Below the pieces are notes generated by a model, which saw only the letters and a list, made by a program, of their open reading frames with translations, did not search any database and had not been told where the DNA came from. A program made the translations under genes and the position numbers. Of a DNA stretch of 64,000 nucleotides, positions 52,061 through 60,201 are shown one piece after another; within the stretch, counting starts at the first letter, position 1; each line of letters starts with the position of its first letter. This DNA is from Catenuloplanes niger. Its GTDB lineage: Bacteria; Actinomycetota; Actinomycetes; Mycobacteriales; Micromonosporaceae. The DNA is taken from contig NZ_JAVDYC010000001.1 in the NCBI RefSeq assembly GCF_031458255.1, forward strand, positions 1 to 64,000, read 5' to 3'.

Positions 52061-52477
52061 TCAGAGCAGGTTCTGCTGCATCGCCTGCGCGCTGAGCTGC
52101 GTGGACAACCGGGCGGCGACCGCACGCGCCTCGATGTGCAGCCGGGCCACGTTCAGCCCGTCGTCGCCGAGCACCGCCAGCAGCGCGAGGTCGCCGATCG
52201 CGTAGACCGCGAAGTAACCACCCTGGCTGCGGACCGTGCACTCGCTGAAGTTGCCCTGGTTCAGCGCGGCGCCGCAGGTGCGCCCGATGCCGTACGCGGC
52301 GGCGGCGAGCGCGGCCAGGTCGTGCGGTTCCGCCTGGGTCAGCAGGTCGTGCAGCACCAGCAGCCCGTCCACGCCGGAGATGATGCTGCCCTTCACGCCG
52401 GTGACCTGCGTGCGCAGCGAGGCGAGCTCGGACCGGGCGGCGTGGTACGGGTCGTGCGGTGCGGTCATGGTCGTCAC
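52061..52477 (-). CDS. Roadblock/LC7-domain protein
   Basis: A 138-aa roadblock-family protein. The core contains VKGSIISGVDGLLVLHDLLTQAEPHDLAALAAAAYGIGRT, then CTVRSQGGYFAVYAIGDLALLAVLG, the beta-alpha-beta pattern of the fold. Roadblock proteins scaffold or act as GAPs for small Ras-like GTPases in bacteria. It is the last gene of a four-gene leftward cluster of roadblock-type proteins; no GTPase lies nearby. Confidence 0.88.
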   Translation of the reverse strand: MTTMTAPHDPYHAARSELASLRTQVTGVKGSIISGVDGLLVLHDLLTQAEPHDLAALAAAAYGIGRTCGAALNQGNFSECTVRSQGGYFAVYAIGDLALLAVLGDDGLNVARLHIEARAVAARLSTQLSAQAMQQNLL

Positions 52478-52530
52478 GGTTTCTCTCCGGGCGGCGGGTG
52501 GGTGTCGTGTCGGACGGGGGATGACGCGCG

Positions 52531-55500
52531 CTACAGGTCGCGCAGCGCGGACATGATGCGACCCAGGGTCGGCGAGTCGTTCGTGAACGGCTGGTTCAGC
52601 AGGCTGAACAGCGACGGCGCCGCGCCCTCCAGGGCCACGGCCGGCAGCTCCGGACCCGGATCGGGCTCCGGCACCGGCCCGTCCCGGGCGGTGCGTCGCG
52701 GCAGCAGCTCCACCGCGTCATCCACGCCGACCGGGTCGGCAAAATCGAGCGTATCCCCGGGCAGCGGGCCCGTGGGGGCGGACGTGGGCATCGTCTCCCC
52801 AGGCCAGGGCGCATCCGACCGAAGATCCGCGATCTGCGGGTACGGCGGCGGACAACTGACCGGGAAGTCCACGCCCGGCGGCACATGACCGGGCCAGGCC
52901 GCGTCCGGCTCCCGGTAGCCCGCCACGTAACCGGTCTCCGGCGCGGTCGCGTCCGGCTCCCGGTGACCACCCGGGTGACCGGCCTCCGGCACCGCGTGCG
53001 CGGCCACGCCCGGGTTCTGGTAACCGGCCTCCGGCACGGCCCCGGCGGCCGCGTCCGACTCCCGGTGACCACCCGGGTGACCGGCCTCCGGCACCGCGTG
53101 CGCGGCCACGGCCGGGTCCTGGTAGCCGGCCTCCAGCACGGCCCGCGCGGCCGCGTCCGACTCCTGGTGACCACCGGCGTAATCGGCCTCCAGCAGGGCG
53201 CGCGCGGCCGCGTCCTCGACCGCGTGGGCGGCGGCCTCCCGGGTGGCCCGGGCGGCGGCGTCCTCGGCGGCCTGCGCCTCGAGGAACGCGCCGGGGCGGC
53301 GCCGCTGACCGTAGGGGGTCAGCTCCTGCCCCGGCGACTCCGGCTCCGGCCGCGGAAGCGGCTCCGGCTCGCGTGGCTGCGGCTCCGGCCGCGGAAGCGG
53401 CTCCGGCTCGCGTGGCTGCGGCTCCGGGAGCGGCTCGAGGCCGGGCGGCGCAGGCTGCGCCATCGGCTCGACACCGGCCGGCGAGGGCTCCGTGAACGGC
53501 TCGACGTCGGCCGGCGCGGGCTCCGGCAGCGGCTCGAACCCAGGTGGTGCAGGCTGCGCCGTCGGCTCGACACCAGCCGAAGCCGACTCCGACAAAGGCT
53601 CGAAACCAGGCGGCGCAGGCTGCACCACCGACTCGACACCAGCCGAAGCCGACTCCGACAAAGGCTCGAAACCAGGCGGCGCAGGCTGCACCACCGACTC
53701 GACACCAACGGAAGCCGACTCCGACAACGACTCGGGACCGGGCGGCTGAGGCTGCGCGAACGGCTCGACACCAGCCGGCTCCGATTCCGGGAGCGGCTCC
53801 AGGCCAGATGGCACCGGCAGCGGCTCAAAGCCGGGCGGCGCAGGCGGCGCCATCGGCTCGGCACCAGCCGGCCCCGGCCCCGGCCCCGGCAGCGACTCGA
53901 CACCGGCGTGCGCCGTCTCCGGCGGCGGATCAGAGCCAGGTGACGCCGGCTGCGCCAGCGGCTCGAAGCCGGGTGGCGCGGGTGGGAACGCGTCCCGGTC
54001 GAGCGGCTCCGCCGTGAAGTCCTCCGGGTCGACGGGGTCCGCCGCCTCCGCGGCGGGCGACCACGAGACATCGGCGGGCGGCGGCACCTGGAAGTCGGGG
54101 AAGACGTGCGCGGGCGGCGGTGCCCATTCGGCACCGGCGTCCGCCGTCGGGACCACCGTCGCGATGCCGATGGCCGGCCCGTGCCCGCCCCTCCCGGCTT
54201 CCGGATCGGCCGGTCTGCCGGGCTCGAAGGCCAGGTCGATCGCCGGGCCGTCCGGCATCGTCTCCATAACCGGCGGGACCGTCACGGGCCGGTCCGGCGC
54301 GGCCTCCGCCGGACCGGGCTCAAGGATGATCGCCGACTGCTCGGGCTCCCACTCCGGGAACACTCCGGCCGGCTCCGCGTCCGAGGGCGCCCCGGCCGGC
54401 TCCGCCTCGAACGCGATTGCCTCCGGCTCCGCCACCAACGCGGTGGCTTCCGGGTCCGCCATGAGCATGGCGGCTTCCGGGTCCGCCTCGGACATCGCCG
54501 CTTCCGGCAGCAGCTCGAACGATGCCGACCCGGCGAGAAGCCCCGCTTCCGGGAGCACCTCGAACGACGCCGGCCCGGTGGTGGGAAGCCCCGCTTCCGG
54601 CAGCACCTCGAATGACTCCGGCTCGGCAGGAGCCTCGGTCTCCGGCACGGAGAACGACTCCGCCCCGGCGGGAATCCCGACCTCCAGCGCCACGAACGAC
54701 TCCGGCCCAGCCACAACCTCGGCCTTCGGCGGGGAGAACGACTCCGGCCTGGCGGGAATCCCGACCTCCGGTACCACAAACGACTCCGGTTCAGCCGAAA
54801 CGTCGGCCTCGCCCTCAGGCGCGGAAAACGAGCCCGGCCAGGCGGGAATCCCGGTCTCCGGCAGCACCTCGAACGACTCCGGTGCCGTCTCGAGCGGCTC
54901 TGTTTCCGGCCGCGCCGGGAACGGCTCCGGCGCCGGGGCGAACGACTCGGCTTCCGGCGACGCCGTGACCGGCACCGGGCCGGGCTCGGGCGCGAAGATC
55001 TCCGCGTCGGGCAGTACCACGATCGGCGTGGCCGCCGACGGAACCGGCGCGGGCTCGCCGTCCGGCGGGACCGGAGCCGGCGGCGCGGCCGGGAGCAGCG
55101 GCGGGGACGCCGGGGCGAGCGGGGGCACGGGGAGGCCGGGCGTGGCACCGATGGCGTAGGGGCCGTCGCGGTAGATCGCGGCGGCGCGACGGAACTCGCG
55201 GCGGGCCATCGCCAGGTTCGCGGCGGAGCGCTGCAGCGTGAGGTGCACGACCTCGGCGCCGCGGCCGGGCCGCTCGATCAGGCGCAGCACGTGGAAGTAC
55301 TCGCCGCTGGTCAGCAGCAGGTCGTCGACGTCGCCGCCGGCGGTCAGCCGGAGCAGTTCGCGGGCCGCCTGCACCATGACGACCGCGACCGTGGCCGTAC
55401 CGTCGACCGGTTCGTCCGGCCCGCCGGGCGTGGACGACCAGGCCGGCACGCTCGCGCCCTCCGCGACCAGCGCCACCCGCCGCGCCCCGGGGATCCGCAG

Positions 55501-55569
55501 GGCCTCGGCGAGCGCACGTATCGGGTGGTCGCCCGTTCCGCCCGCGTCCGCCGGGTCCATCATCGCCAT
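52531..55569 (-). CDS. Giant Pro/Glu-rich protein with N-terminal roadblock-like domain
   Basis: About 1012 aa. The N-terminal 145 residues resemble the neighbouring 124-aa roadblock protein: LLLTSGEYFHVLRLI and ANLAMARREFRRA match ILITLDTQYHLIRLL and ANLGMARHQLKRI. The middle 800 residues are disordered, Pro/Glu/Ala-rich and highly repetitive (66-bp and 102-bp repeats listed). The last about 30 residues (SLFSLLNQPFTNDSPTLGRI) are non-repetitive and probably bind a partner. No signal peptide is seen. ATG 55569 was chosen; 55563 is possible. A long flexible scaffold tied to the roadblock cluster is the inferred role. Confidence 0.78.
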   Translation of the reverse strand: MAMMDPADAGGTGDHPIRALAEALRIPGARRVALVAEGASVPAWSSTPGGPDEPVDGTATVAVVMVQAARELLRLTAGGDVDDLLLTSGEYFHVLRLIERPGRGAEVVHLTLQRSAANLAMARREFRRAAAIYRDGPYAIGATPGLPVPPLAPASPPLLPAAPPAPVPPDGEPAPVPSAATPIVVLPDAEIFAPEPGPVPVTASPEAESFAPAPEPFPARPETEPLETAPESFEVLPETGIPAWPGSFSAPEGEADVSAEPESFVVPEVGIPARPESFSPPKAEVVAGPESFVALEVGIPAGAESFSVPETEAPAEPESFEVLPEAGLPTTGPASFEVLPEAGLLAGSASFELLPEAAMSEADPEAAMLMADPEATALVAEPEAIAFEAEPAGAPSDAEPAGVFPEWEPEQSAIILEPGPAEAAPDRPVTVPPVMETMPDGPAIDLAFEPGRPADPEAGRGGHGPAIGIATVVPTADAGAEWAPPPAHVFPDFQVPPPADVSWSPAAEAADPVDPEDFTAEPLDRDAFPPAPPGFEPLAQPASPGSDPPPETAHAGVESLPGPGPGPAGAEPMAPPAPPGFEPLPVPSGLEPLPESEPAGVEPFAQPQPPGPESLSESASVGVESVVQPAPPGFEPLSESASAGVESVVQPAPPGFEPLSESASAGVEPTAQPAPPGFEPLPEPAPADVEPFTEPSPAGVEPMAQPAPPGLEPLPEPQPREPEPLPRPEPQPREPEPLPRPEPESPGQELTPYGQRRRPGAFLEAQAAEDAAARATREAAAHAVEDAAARALLEADYAGGHQESDAAARAVLEAGYQDPAVAAHAVPEAGHPGGHRESDAAAGAVPEAGYQNPGVAAHAVPEAGHPGGHREPDATAPETGYVAGYREPDAAWPGHVPPGVDFPVSCPPPYPQIADLRSDAPWPGETMPTSAPTGPLPGDTLDFADPVGVDDAVELLPRRTARDGPVPEPDPGPELPAVALEGAAPSLFSLLNQPFTNDSPTLGRIMSALRDL
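52951..53154 (-). repeat. 102-bp tandem repeats in the giant protein gene
   Basis: Units start at 52951, 53053 and 53155 (the third partial), spaced exactly 102 bases. Each encodes about 34 residues containing PEAGHPGGHRE and VAAHAVPEAG. Confidence 0.85.
53519..53782 (-). repeat. 66-bp tandem repeats in the giant protein gene
   Basis: Four consecutive 66-base units (53519, 53585, 53651, 53717). The two central copies are almost identical, the outer two diverged. Each encodes 22 residues around QPAPPGFEPLSESASAGVE. Confidence 0.9.
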
Positions 55570-55710
55570 CGCCGTCCCGCGTCCGTGAAACACATTGTCA
55601 TCGCCGTGACCGGCACGTCGTTCCCCCGCGTGCGCCCCGCCGGCGCACAGTCGAACGCCGGGGCCCGCGTACCGTCGCGAACCCCGGGGTGTGTGAAAGG
55701 AATTCCCGCT

Positions 55711-55734
55711 CCGGCCGGCCCGTGGGCCGGCCGG
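55711..55734 (-). terminator. GC hairpin between roadblock genes
   Basis: CCGGCCGGCCC and its complement pair as an 11-bp stem with a 2-base centre (larger loop in practice), 7 bases after the stop of the 144-aa roadblock gene (55742). It may terminate or attenuate transcription before the giant gene. Confidence 0.6.
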
Positions 55735-55741
55735 GACCGGG

Positions 55742-56176
55742 TCAGACGGCGGCGAAGCCGGTTTCGACCTGCTTCATCACCATGCGGGCCTGCGCGAAGA
55801 GCATGCCGATGTTCACCTGCCGGCGGCAGACGATGACCGCGACCAGGTCCTGGTTCGACCCGCTGCGCATGAACAGGTGGACGAGGTTGTCGCTGTTGAC
55901 CACGATCTCCTGGAAGTAGTGACGGTCGTCGCCCGGCGTGCCGCGCCGCTGCTTCCAGATGTCCTCGATCATCGTGACGTTGCGGCCCTGGAACAGGTCG
56001 AACGTCGCGGCCGCGAGGAGGTCGAGGACCTCCGTCGGGTGGTCGTCGAGCGTGTCCGCCACCAGGAGCATGCCGGTCGACATGTCGACCCAGCCCGAGG
56101 CGATGCATTCGGGCACCTGGTTCCGGAAGTCCCGGACCGTGTCGGTGAGGACCTGGGACAGGCTTCGTTCTGCCAC
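55742..56176 (-). CDS. Roadblock/LC7-like protein
   Basis: A 144-aa protein. GTG 56176 is preceded by AAGGA at five bases. It is a more distant roadblock-like sequence: MSTGMLLVADTLDDH, FDLFQGRNVTMIEDIW, EIVVNSDNLVHLFMR and DLVAVIVCRRQVNIGML show the alternating beta-strand and helix pattern, as do the mycobacterial/streptomycete roadblock partners. It sits between the 124-aa roadblock gene and the giant gene. Function unknown, inferred as a scaffold. Confidence 0.75.
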   Translation of the reverse strand: MAERSLSQVLTDTVRDFRNQVPECIASGWVDMSTGMLLVADTLDDHPTEVLDLLAAATFDLFQGRNVTMIEDIWKQRRGTPGDDRHYFQEIVVNSDNLVHLFMRSGSNQDLVAVIVCRRQVNIGMLFAQARMVMKQVETGFAAV

Positions 56177-56289
56177 TGCGTTCCTTTTCTCCGCACCGCG
56201 GTGTGCCACCGCGGTGTCATCCCCCGCGGTCTGCCGCTGGGTCGCCGTGGACCCGGGCCGACCGGGCCGGACCGTGCTTGCGGTACGGC

Positions 56290-56664
56290 TCAGACCTCGA
56301 GTTCGGCCTCGATGCGCTTGAGCTGGTGGCGGGCCATGCCGAGGTTGGCCCGGCTCTTGCTGAGCGCCAGGTACATGAACAGCGCCTCGCCCTGGCGGCG
56401 CGGCTGGAGCAGCCGGATCAGGTGGTACTGGGTGTCCAGCGTGATCAGGATGTCCTCGATGCCGTCCGGCAGGCCGAGCATCTCCAGCGTGCGCAGCTTG
56501 GCGCGGACCACGTCGGTGTTGCCGGCGGCCGCGATCGTCACGTCCATGCCCGGTCCGCCGCCCAGCACGCCGAGCGTGAGCCCACTGGTGTAGTCGACGA
56601 GCGCGACCGCGATGGCTCCGTCGATCGACATCGCATCCTTCAGCGCGGTATCGATGTTAGCCAC
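56290..56664 (-). CDS. Roadblock/LC7-domain protein, first gene of cluster
   Basis: A 124-aa roadblock protein. MANIDTALKDAMSIDGAIAVALVDY, LGVLGGGPGMDVTIAAAG and LITLDTQYHLIRLLQP fit the fold. It is the clear close relative of the giant protein's N-terminal domain. It starts the leftward cluster; upstream lies a 379-base gap with a palindrome 30 bases from the start. Confidence 0.85.
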   Translation of the reverse strand: MANIDTALKDAMSIDGAIAVALVDYTSGLTLGVLGGGPGMDVTIAAAGNTDVVRAKLRTLEMLGLPDGIEDILITLDTQYHLIRLLQPRRQGEALFMYLALSKSRANLGMARHQLKRIEAELEV

Positions 56665-57043
56665 TTTTCCTCCGGTAGTTGCGACGGTCCGAATCGCCGT
56701 ACGGCGAATACGGATGGTGGTTGGATCATGAGCGACCAGTGAAGCTTTGCATGAATCCAGTCTGAATCGAAAACGCGATTGGAGTTATGCCTGACCAGGT
56801 AAGGCGAAGATCGCCCGAATGGCCCGGAGCGGAGCGGAACGGGTGGTTGCGCTTCGGACCCCGAGTTGGTAGCGACTACGAAGAGTGGCCTCCGTCGACA
56901 CTCATAGTCAGCACCTAGCTCAACGTTGATTTAACACCACGAACCGGCTGACTGAGCGGTTGATCAGACAGATCGGAAAGCGCGCGGACCCGCGGAAACG
57001 GGTGTCCGGCGCCAAATGCGACAGGCGCCGAGGAACGGGACGG
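56665..57043. other. Long AT-richer intergenic region upstream of the roadblock cluster
   Basis: No gene is seen. The region is richer in A/T than its surroundings and should hold the promoter of the roadblock cluster. A palindrome at 56694-56707 is listed separately. A bulged GGAC.../...GTCC stem near 56986-57007 follows the amidohydrolase stop and could end that transcript. Confidence 0.5.
56694..56707. promoter_or_regulatory. 14-bp palindrome upstream of the roadblock cluster
   Basis: TCGCCGTACGGCGA is a perfect palindrome 30 bases upstream of the first roadblock gene. It may be an operator overlapping the promoter. Confidence 0.45.
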
Positions 57044-57871
57044 TCAGCGCGAAAGGCCGTAGACGGTGAGCGCATTCCCGGACAGCACCGCGTCCCGTTC
57101 CGCGGGCGCCAGGAGATTGCGGACCGTGCCGTACCAGAGTCGGTAGTCGGCGGCGAGCGTCACCACCGGCCAGTCGCTGCCGAACAGGCAGCGCGCCGGC
57201 CCGAACAGCTCCAGCGCCGCGTCGAGGTAGGGGTACAGCTGGTCCGGCGTCCAGGTGTCGTGACTCGCCTCGGTGACCAGCCCGGAGAGCTTGCACCGGA
57301 CGTTCGGGAGCGCGGCCAGGTCGGCGAGCGCGGCGCGCCAGGCGTCGCGGCCCTCACCGGTGGCGACCGGGGGCTTGCCGAGGTGGTCGAGCACGATCGT
57401 GGTGCCGGGGCAGTCGCGGGCCAGCGCGACCAGGTCGGGCAGTTGGTGGTGCCGGACGCACGCGTCGAACGTCAGGCCGGCGGCGCCGAGCGCACGGACG
57501 CCGTACCGGAAATGGCCCGTCACGGCGAAGCCGGGCTTCTCGTCCTGGATGTTGCGGCGCACGCCGACGACGAACGGGTCGGCCGCGTACTCCTCGATCA
57601 GGCCGGTCGCGGCCGGGCCGGTCTCCAGCGGCGCGTAGGCGACCATGCCGCGGATGCGCGGGTAGACGTCCGCGGCCGCGCGCACCCACTCCACCTCGGC
57701 CCGCGCCTGGTGCGGCGCGCAGTCCGCCTGCACCATCACGAGGTCGGGCAGGTCACCGAGCTCGGCGGCGAGATCCACCGGACGGTACGGACGGTCCAGC
57801 GGCGTCCCGGTCAACCACGCGTAGTGCAGCGTCTCCGGGTTCCAGAAGTGCACGTGCGCATCGACCGTCAT
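57044..57871 (-). CDS. Amidohydrolase 2 family (lactonase-like) protein
   Basis: A 275-aa TIM-barrel hydrolase of the amidohydrolase 2 type, resembling L-fuconolactonase/4-sulfomuconolactone hydrolase. The metal ligands are seen in VDAHVHFW at the N-terminus, IVLDHLGKPP in the middle and LFGSDWPV near the C-terminus. It is preceded on the same strand by a TetR regulator gene, but a terminator hairpin separates the two. Confidence 0.88.
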   Translation of the reverse strand: MTVDAHVHFWNPETLHYAWLTGTPLDRPYRPVDLAAELGDLPDLVMVQADCAPHQARAEVEWVRAAADVYPRIRGMVAYAPLETGPAATGLIEEYAADPFVVGVRRNIQDEKPGFAVTGHFRYGVRALGAAGLTFDACVRHHQLPDLVALARDCPGTTIVLDHLGKPPVATGEGRDAWRAALADLAALPNVRCKLSGLVTEASHDTWTPDQLYPYLDAALELFGPARCLFGSDWPVVTLAADYRLWYGTVRNLLAPAERDAVLSGNALTVYGLSR

Positions 57872-57889
57872 CTCCGCATTCTGCAACCG

Positions 57890-57921
57890 GATCGGCCGCG
57901 CGGGAACCCCGCGCGCCGATC
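57890..57921 (-). terminator. Hairpin between the TetR and amidohydrolase genes
   Basis: GATCGG-CGCGCGGG type arms with a single bulge around a short loop. It lies 36 bases after the TetR stop (57957) and would end that transcript. Confidence 0.55.
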
Positions 57922-57956
57922 GTGACGGCCGCGACCCGCACCGACGACGCGGCCGT

Positions 57957-58514
57957 TCAGGTGCGGCGCACGCCGTCGAGCGCCATCGCCAGGACGCGCT
58001 CGCGCTGGGCGTCGTCGACGTAGGCGCCGGCCGTGATGCCGCTGACCATACGCAGCACGTCGTCGAAGGTCGCGTCCGCGCGCGCCACGCCGGCCGCCTG
58101 GGCGCGCTCGAGGAGTGGGCGGCCGGCCGCGTACATGTCCGCACGGCAGCCGACGAACATCGCGGACTCCGCGGTCAGCGCCTCCTTGATCGCGCGCTTG
58201 GTCGCGGCGAAGTTCACGAACCGGCGCAGGAAGGCCTCCAGCGCGTCCCACGGCGGCAGGTCCGCGACCTCGTCCGCGACCTCGCACAGCCGCTCGACCT
58301 CGCCGACGTAGACGGCCTCGAACAGGTCCTGACGCGCCGGGAAGTTGCGGTAGAGCGTGCCGATGCCGACCCCGGCCCGGCGGGCGATCTCCTCCAGCGA
58401 CGCCTCGGTCCCCTTCTCCGCGAAGACCTCGCGCGCCGCGGCCAGCAGCGCGTCGTAGTTGCGCCGGGCGTCCGCCCGCTGCGGCCGCCGGAGCACGGCT
58501 GTCCGCTCCGTCAC
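57957..58514 (-). CDS. TetR-family repressor
   Basis: A 185-aa TetR regulator. The HTH is at about 18-60 (ADARRNYDALLAAAREVFAE, SLEEIARRAGVGIGTLYRNFP). The C-terminal ligand domain has helices with LEAFLRRFVNFAATKR. It is divergent from the MFS exporter gene with a clear set of inverted repeats between them, so it likely represses that gene and itself. Confidence 0.92.
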   Translation of the reverse strand: MTERTAVLRRPQRADARRNYDALLAAAREVFAEKGTEASLEEIARRAGVGIGTLYRNFPARQDLFEAVYVGEVERLCEVADEVADLPPWDALEAFLRRFVNFAATKRAIKEALTAESAMFVGCRADMYAAGRPLLERAQAAGVARADATFDDVLRMVSGITAGAYVDDAQRERVLAMALDGVRRT

Positions 58515-58553
58515 GTCACCCCTCTCGACCGGCCGGTTGAAACCGGAGGCTCA

Positions 58554-58582
58554 CCTCCACTAAGGTGGAGGAGTGCCTCCAC
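58554..58582. promoter_or_regulatory. TetR operator array: three alternating 7-bp half sites
   Basis: CCTCCAC-taag-GTGGAGG-agtg-CCTCCAC gives two overlapping perfect inverted repeats with 4-base spacers, between the divergent TetR and MFS genes. This is the expected location and geometry for binding two dimers. Confidence 0.85.
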
Positions 58583-58676
58583 TTTAACAGGCGGCCCCGC
58601 ACCACCCGCCGGCCCCGAGCGCCCCCGCAGGACGACGAACCGGCGCCGGCTCACCACTCAGCCTTCGAAGGGCCTC

Positions 58677-60104
58677 ATGGCAAGCACCAGCACCACCCGC
58701 GTGTTCGCGGTCCTCGCGTCCGCCGCGGGCACCGTCTCCCTCATGCAGTCCCTGATCACCCCGGTGCTGCCCACCATCCAGCGCGACCTGCACACCGACG
58801 CCGCGACCGCCACCTGGGTCTTCACGTCCTGGCTGCTGGCGGCCGCGGTCGCCACGCCGTTGCTCGGCCGGGTCGGTGACATGATCGGCAAGCGCCGCGT
58901 GCTGGTCGCCGCACTGGTCGCGCTCGCGGCCGGCTGCCTGGTCGCGGCGCTCGCGCCGACCATCGCGGTGCTCATCGCCGGCCGGGTGCTGCAGGGCCTC
59001 GGCGGCGCGGTCTTCCCGCTGGCGTTCGGCATCATCCGGGACGAGTTCCCGCCGTCGCGCGTCGCGTCCGCGGTCGGCGGCATGTCCGTGGTCATCGCGG
59101 CCGGCGGTGGCGTCGGCATCGTGCTCGCCGGGCCGGTGGTCGCCGCGCTCGACTGGCGCTGGCTGTTCTGGCTGCCGCTGGTGGCCGCGCTCGTGGTGGC
59201 GGCGTTCGCCGTGCGGGTGGTGCCGGAGTCGCCGGTCCGCACCCCGGGAAGGATCAACTGGCCGGCCGCCGCGCTGATGTCGTCCTGGCTGGTCGCGCTG
59301 CTGCTGCCGCTGTCCAAGGCCTCGGCTTGGGGGTGGGGTTCGACGACGGTGATCGGGCTGCTGACCGCGGCCGTGGTGCTGTTCACCACGTGGATCGTGG
59401 TCGAGTTCCGGTCGTCCAACCCGCTGATCGACATGCGCATGATGCGGCGCCCGGCCGTGTGGACGACGAACCTGGTCGGGCTGCTCTTCGGCGCCGGCAT
59501 GTTCGGCGCCTACGCGTTCCTGCCGCAGCTGATCCAGACACCGGTCGCGGCGGGGTACGGCTTCGGCGCCAGCCTGACCACCACCGGCCTGCTGATGTTG
59601 CCGATGCTGGTCGCGATGGCCGCGGCCGGTTCGCTGAGCGGCCCGCTCGCCACCCGGATGCCGGGCAAGGCTCAGCTGGTGATCGGCGCGGCACTGGTCG
59701 CGCTGGCGTGCGCCTCGATCGCGACGTTCCACGACGCGCCCTGGCAGGTCGCCACGGCCGGCGCGGTCTTCGGCCTGGGCCTGGGCGTCTCGTTCGCCGC
59801 GATGATCAACCTGATCGTGCACGCGGTGCCGGCGTCCCAGACCGGCGTCGCGAGCGGCATGAACACCAACATCCGCACGATCGGCGCGTCCATCGGCACG
59901 GCCGTGGTCGCCTCGATCGTGACCAGCCACATGCAGCCGAACGGGCTGCCGTACGAGTCCGGCTACACCACCGCGTTCTGGGTGATGACCGGGCTCGCGA
60001 CCACCGCCGTCGCGCTGTCCCTGCTGGTCCCGGTGGTGCGACCGCAGCACACCGCCGCGGACCTGCCGGCCGGGGCGCCGGAGGCCGCGCTCGCCGAGGT
60101 CTGA
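58677..60104 (+). CDS. MFS multidrug exporter (DHA2 type)
   Basis: A 475-aa MFS transporter with about 14 membrane segments. The motif A loop reads LLGRVGDMIGKRRVLV and motif C-like GGVGIVLAGPVV appears in the fifth helix. DHA2/EmrB-QacA proteins export drugs in exchange for protons. Regulation by the divergent TetR repressor is inferred. The stop is followed by a large hairpin. Confidence 0.92.
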   Translation: MASTSTTRVFAVLASAAGTVSLMQSLITPVLPTIQRDLHTDAATATWVFTSWLLAAAVATPLLGRVGDMIGKRRVLVAALVALAAGCLVAALAPTIAVLIAGRVLQGLGGAVFPLAFGIIRDEFPPSRVASAVGGMSVVIAAGGGVGIVLAGPVVAALDWRWLFWLPLVAALVVAAFAVRVVPESPVRTPGRINWPAAALMSSWLVALLLPLSKASAWGWGSTTVIGLLTAAVVLFTTWIVVEFRSSNPLIDMRMMRRPAVWTTNLVGLLFGAGMFGAYAFLPQLIQTPVAAGYGFGASLTTTGLLMLPMLVAMAAAGSLSGPLATRMPGKAQLVIGAALVALACASIATFHDAPWQVATAGAVFGLGLGVSFAAMINLIVHAVPASQTGVASGMNTNIRTIGASIGTAVVASIVTSHMQPNGLPYESGYTTAFWVMTGLATTAVALSLLVPVVRPQHTAADLPAGAPEAALAEV

Positions 60105-60110
60105 CCGCCC

Positions 60111-60178
60111 GGCCGACGATCAGGGCGTCCGCGCGCACCGCCGCGGCGGCGTGCGGGACGCCCTGATCGTTGTCGGCC
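60111..60178. terminator. Large bidirectional hairpin
   Basis: An imperfect inverted repeat of 68 bases with a perfect 13-bp core (arm GATCAGGGCGTCC), outer GGCCGAC/GTCGGCC arms and an extended inner stem. It lies between convergent MFS (stop 60104) and lipoprotein (stop 60202) genes. Confidence 0.75.
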
Positions 60179-60201
60179 ACACCGGGTGCGGCGGGTACGG
60201 A

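Noticed and set aside
52061-56664. A complete conservon (cvn) operon
   Set aside because: There is no kinase, DUF742 or GTPase, so the roadblock genes do not form a standard conservon.
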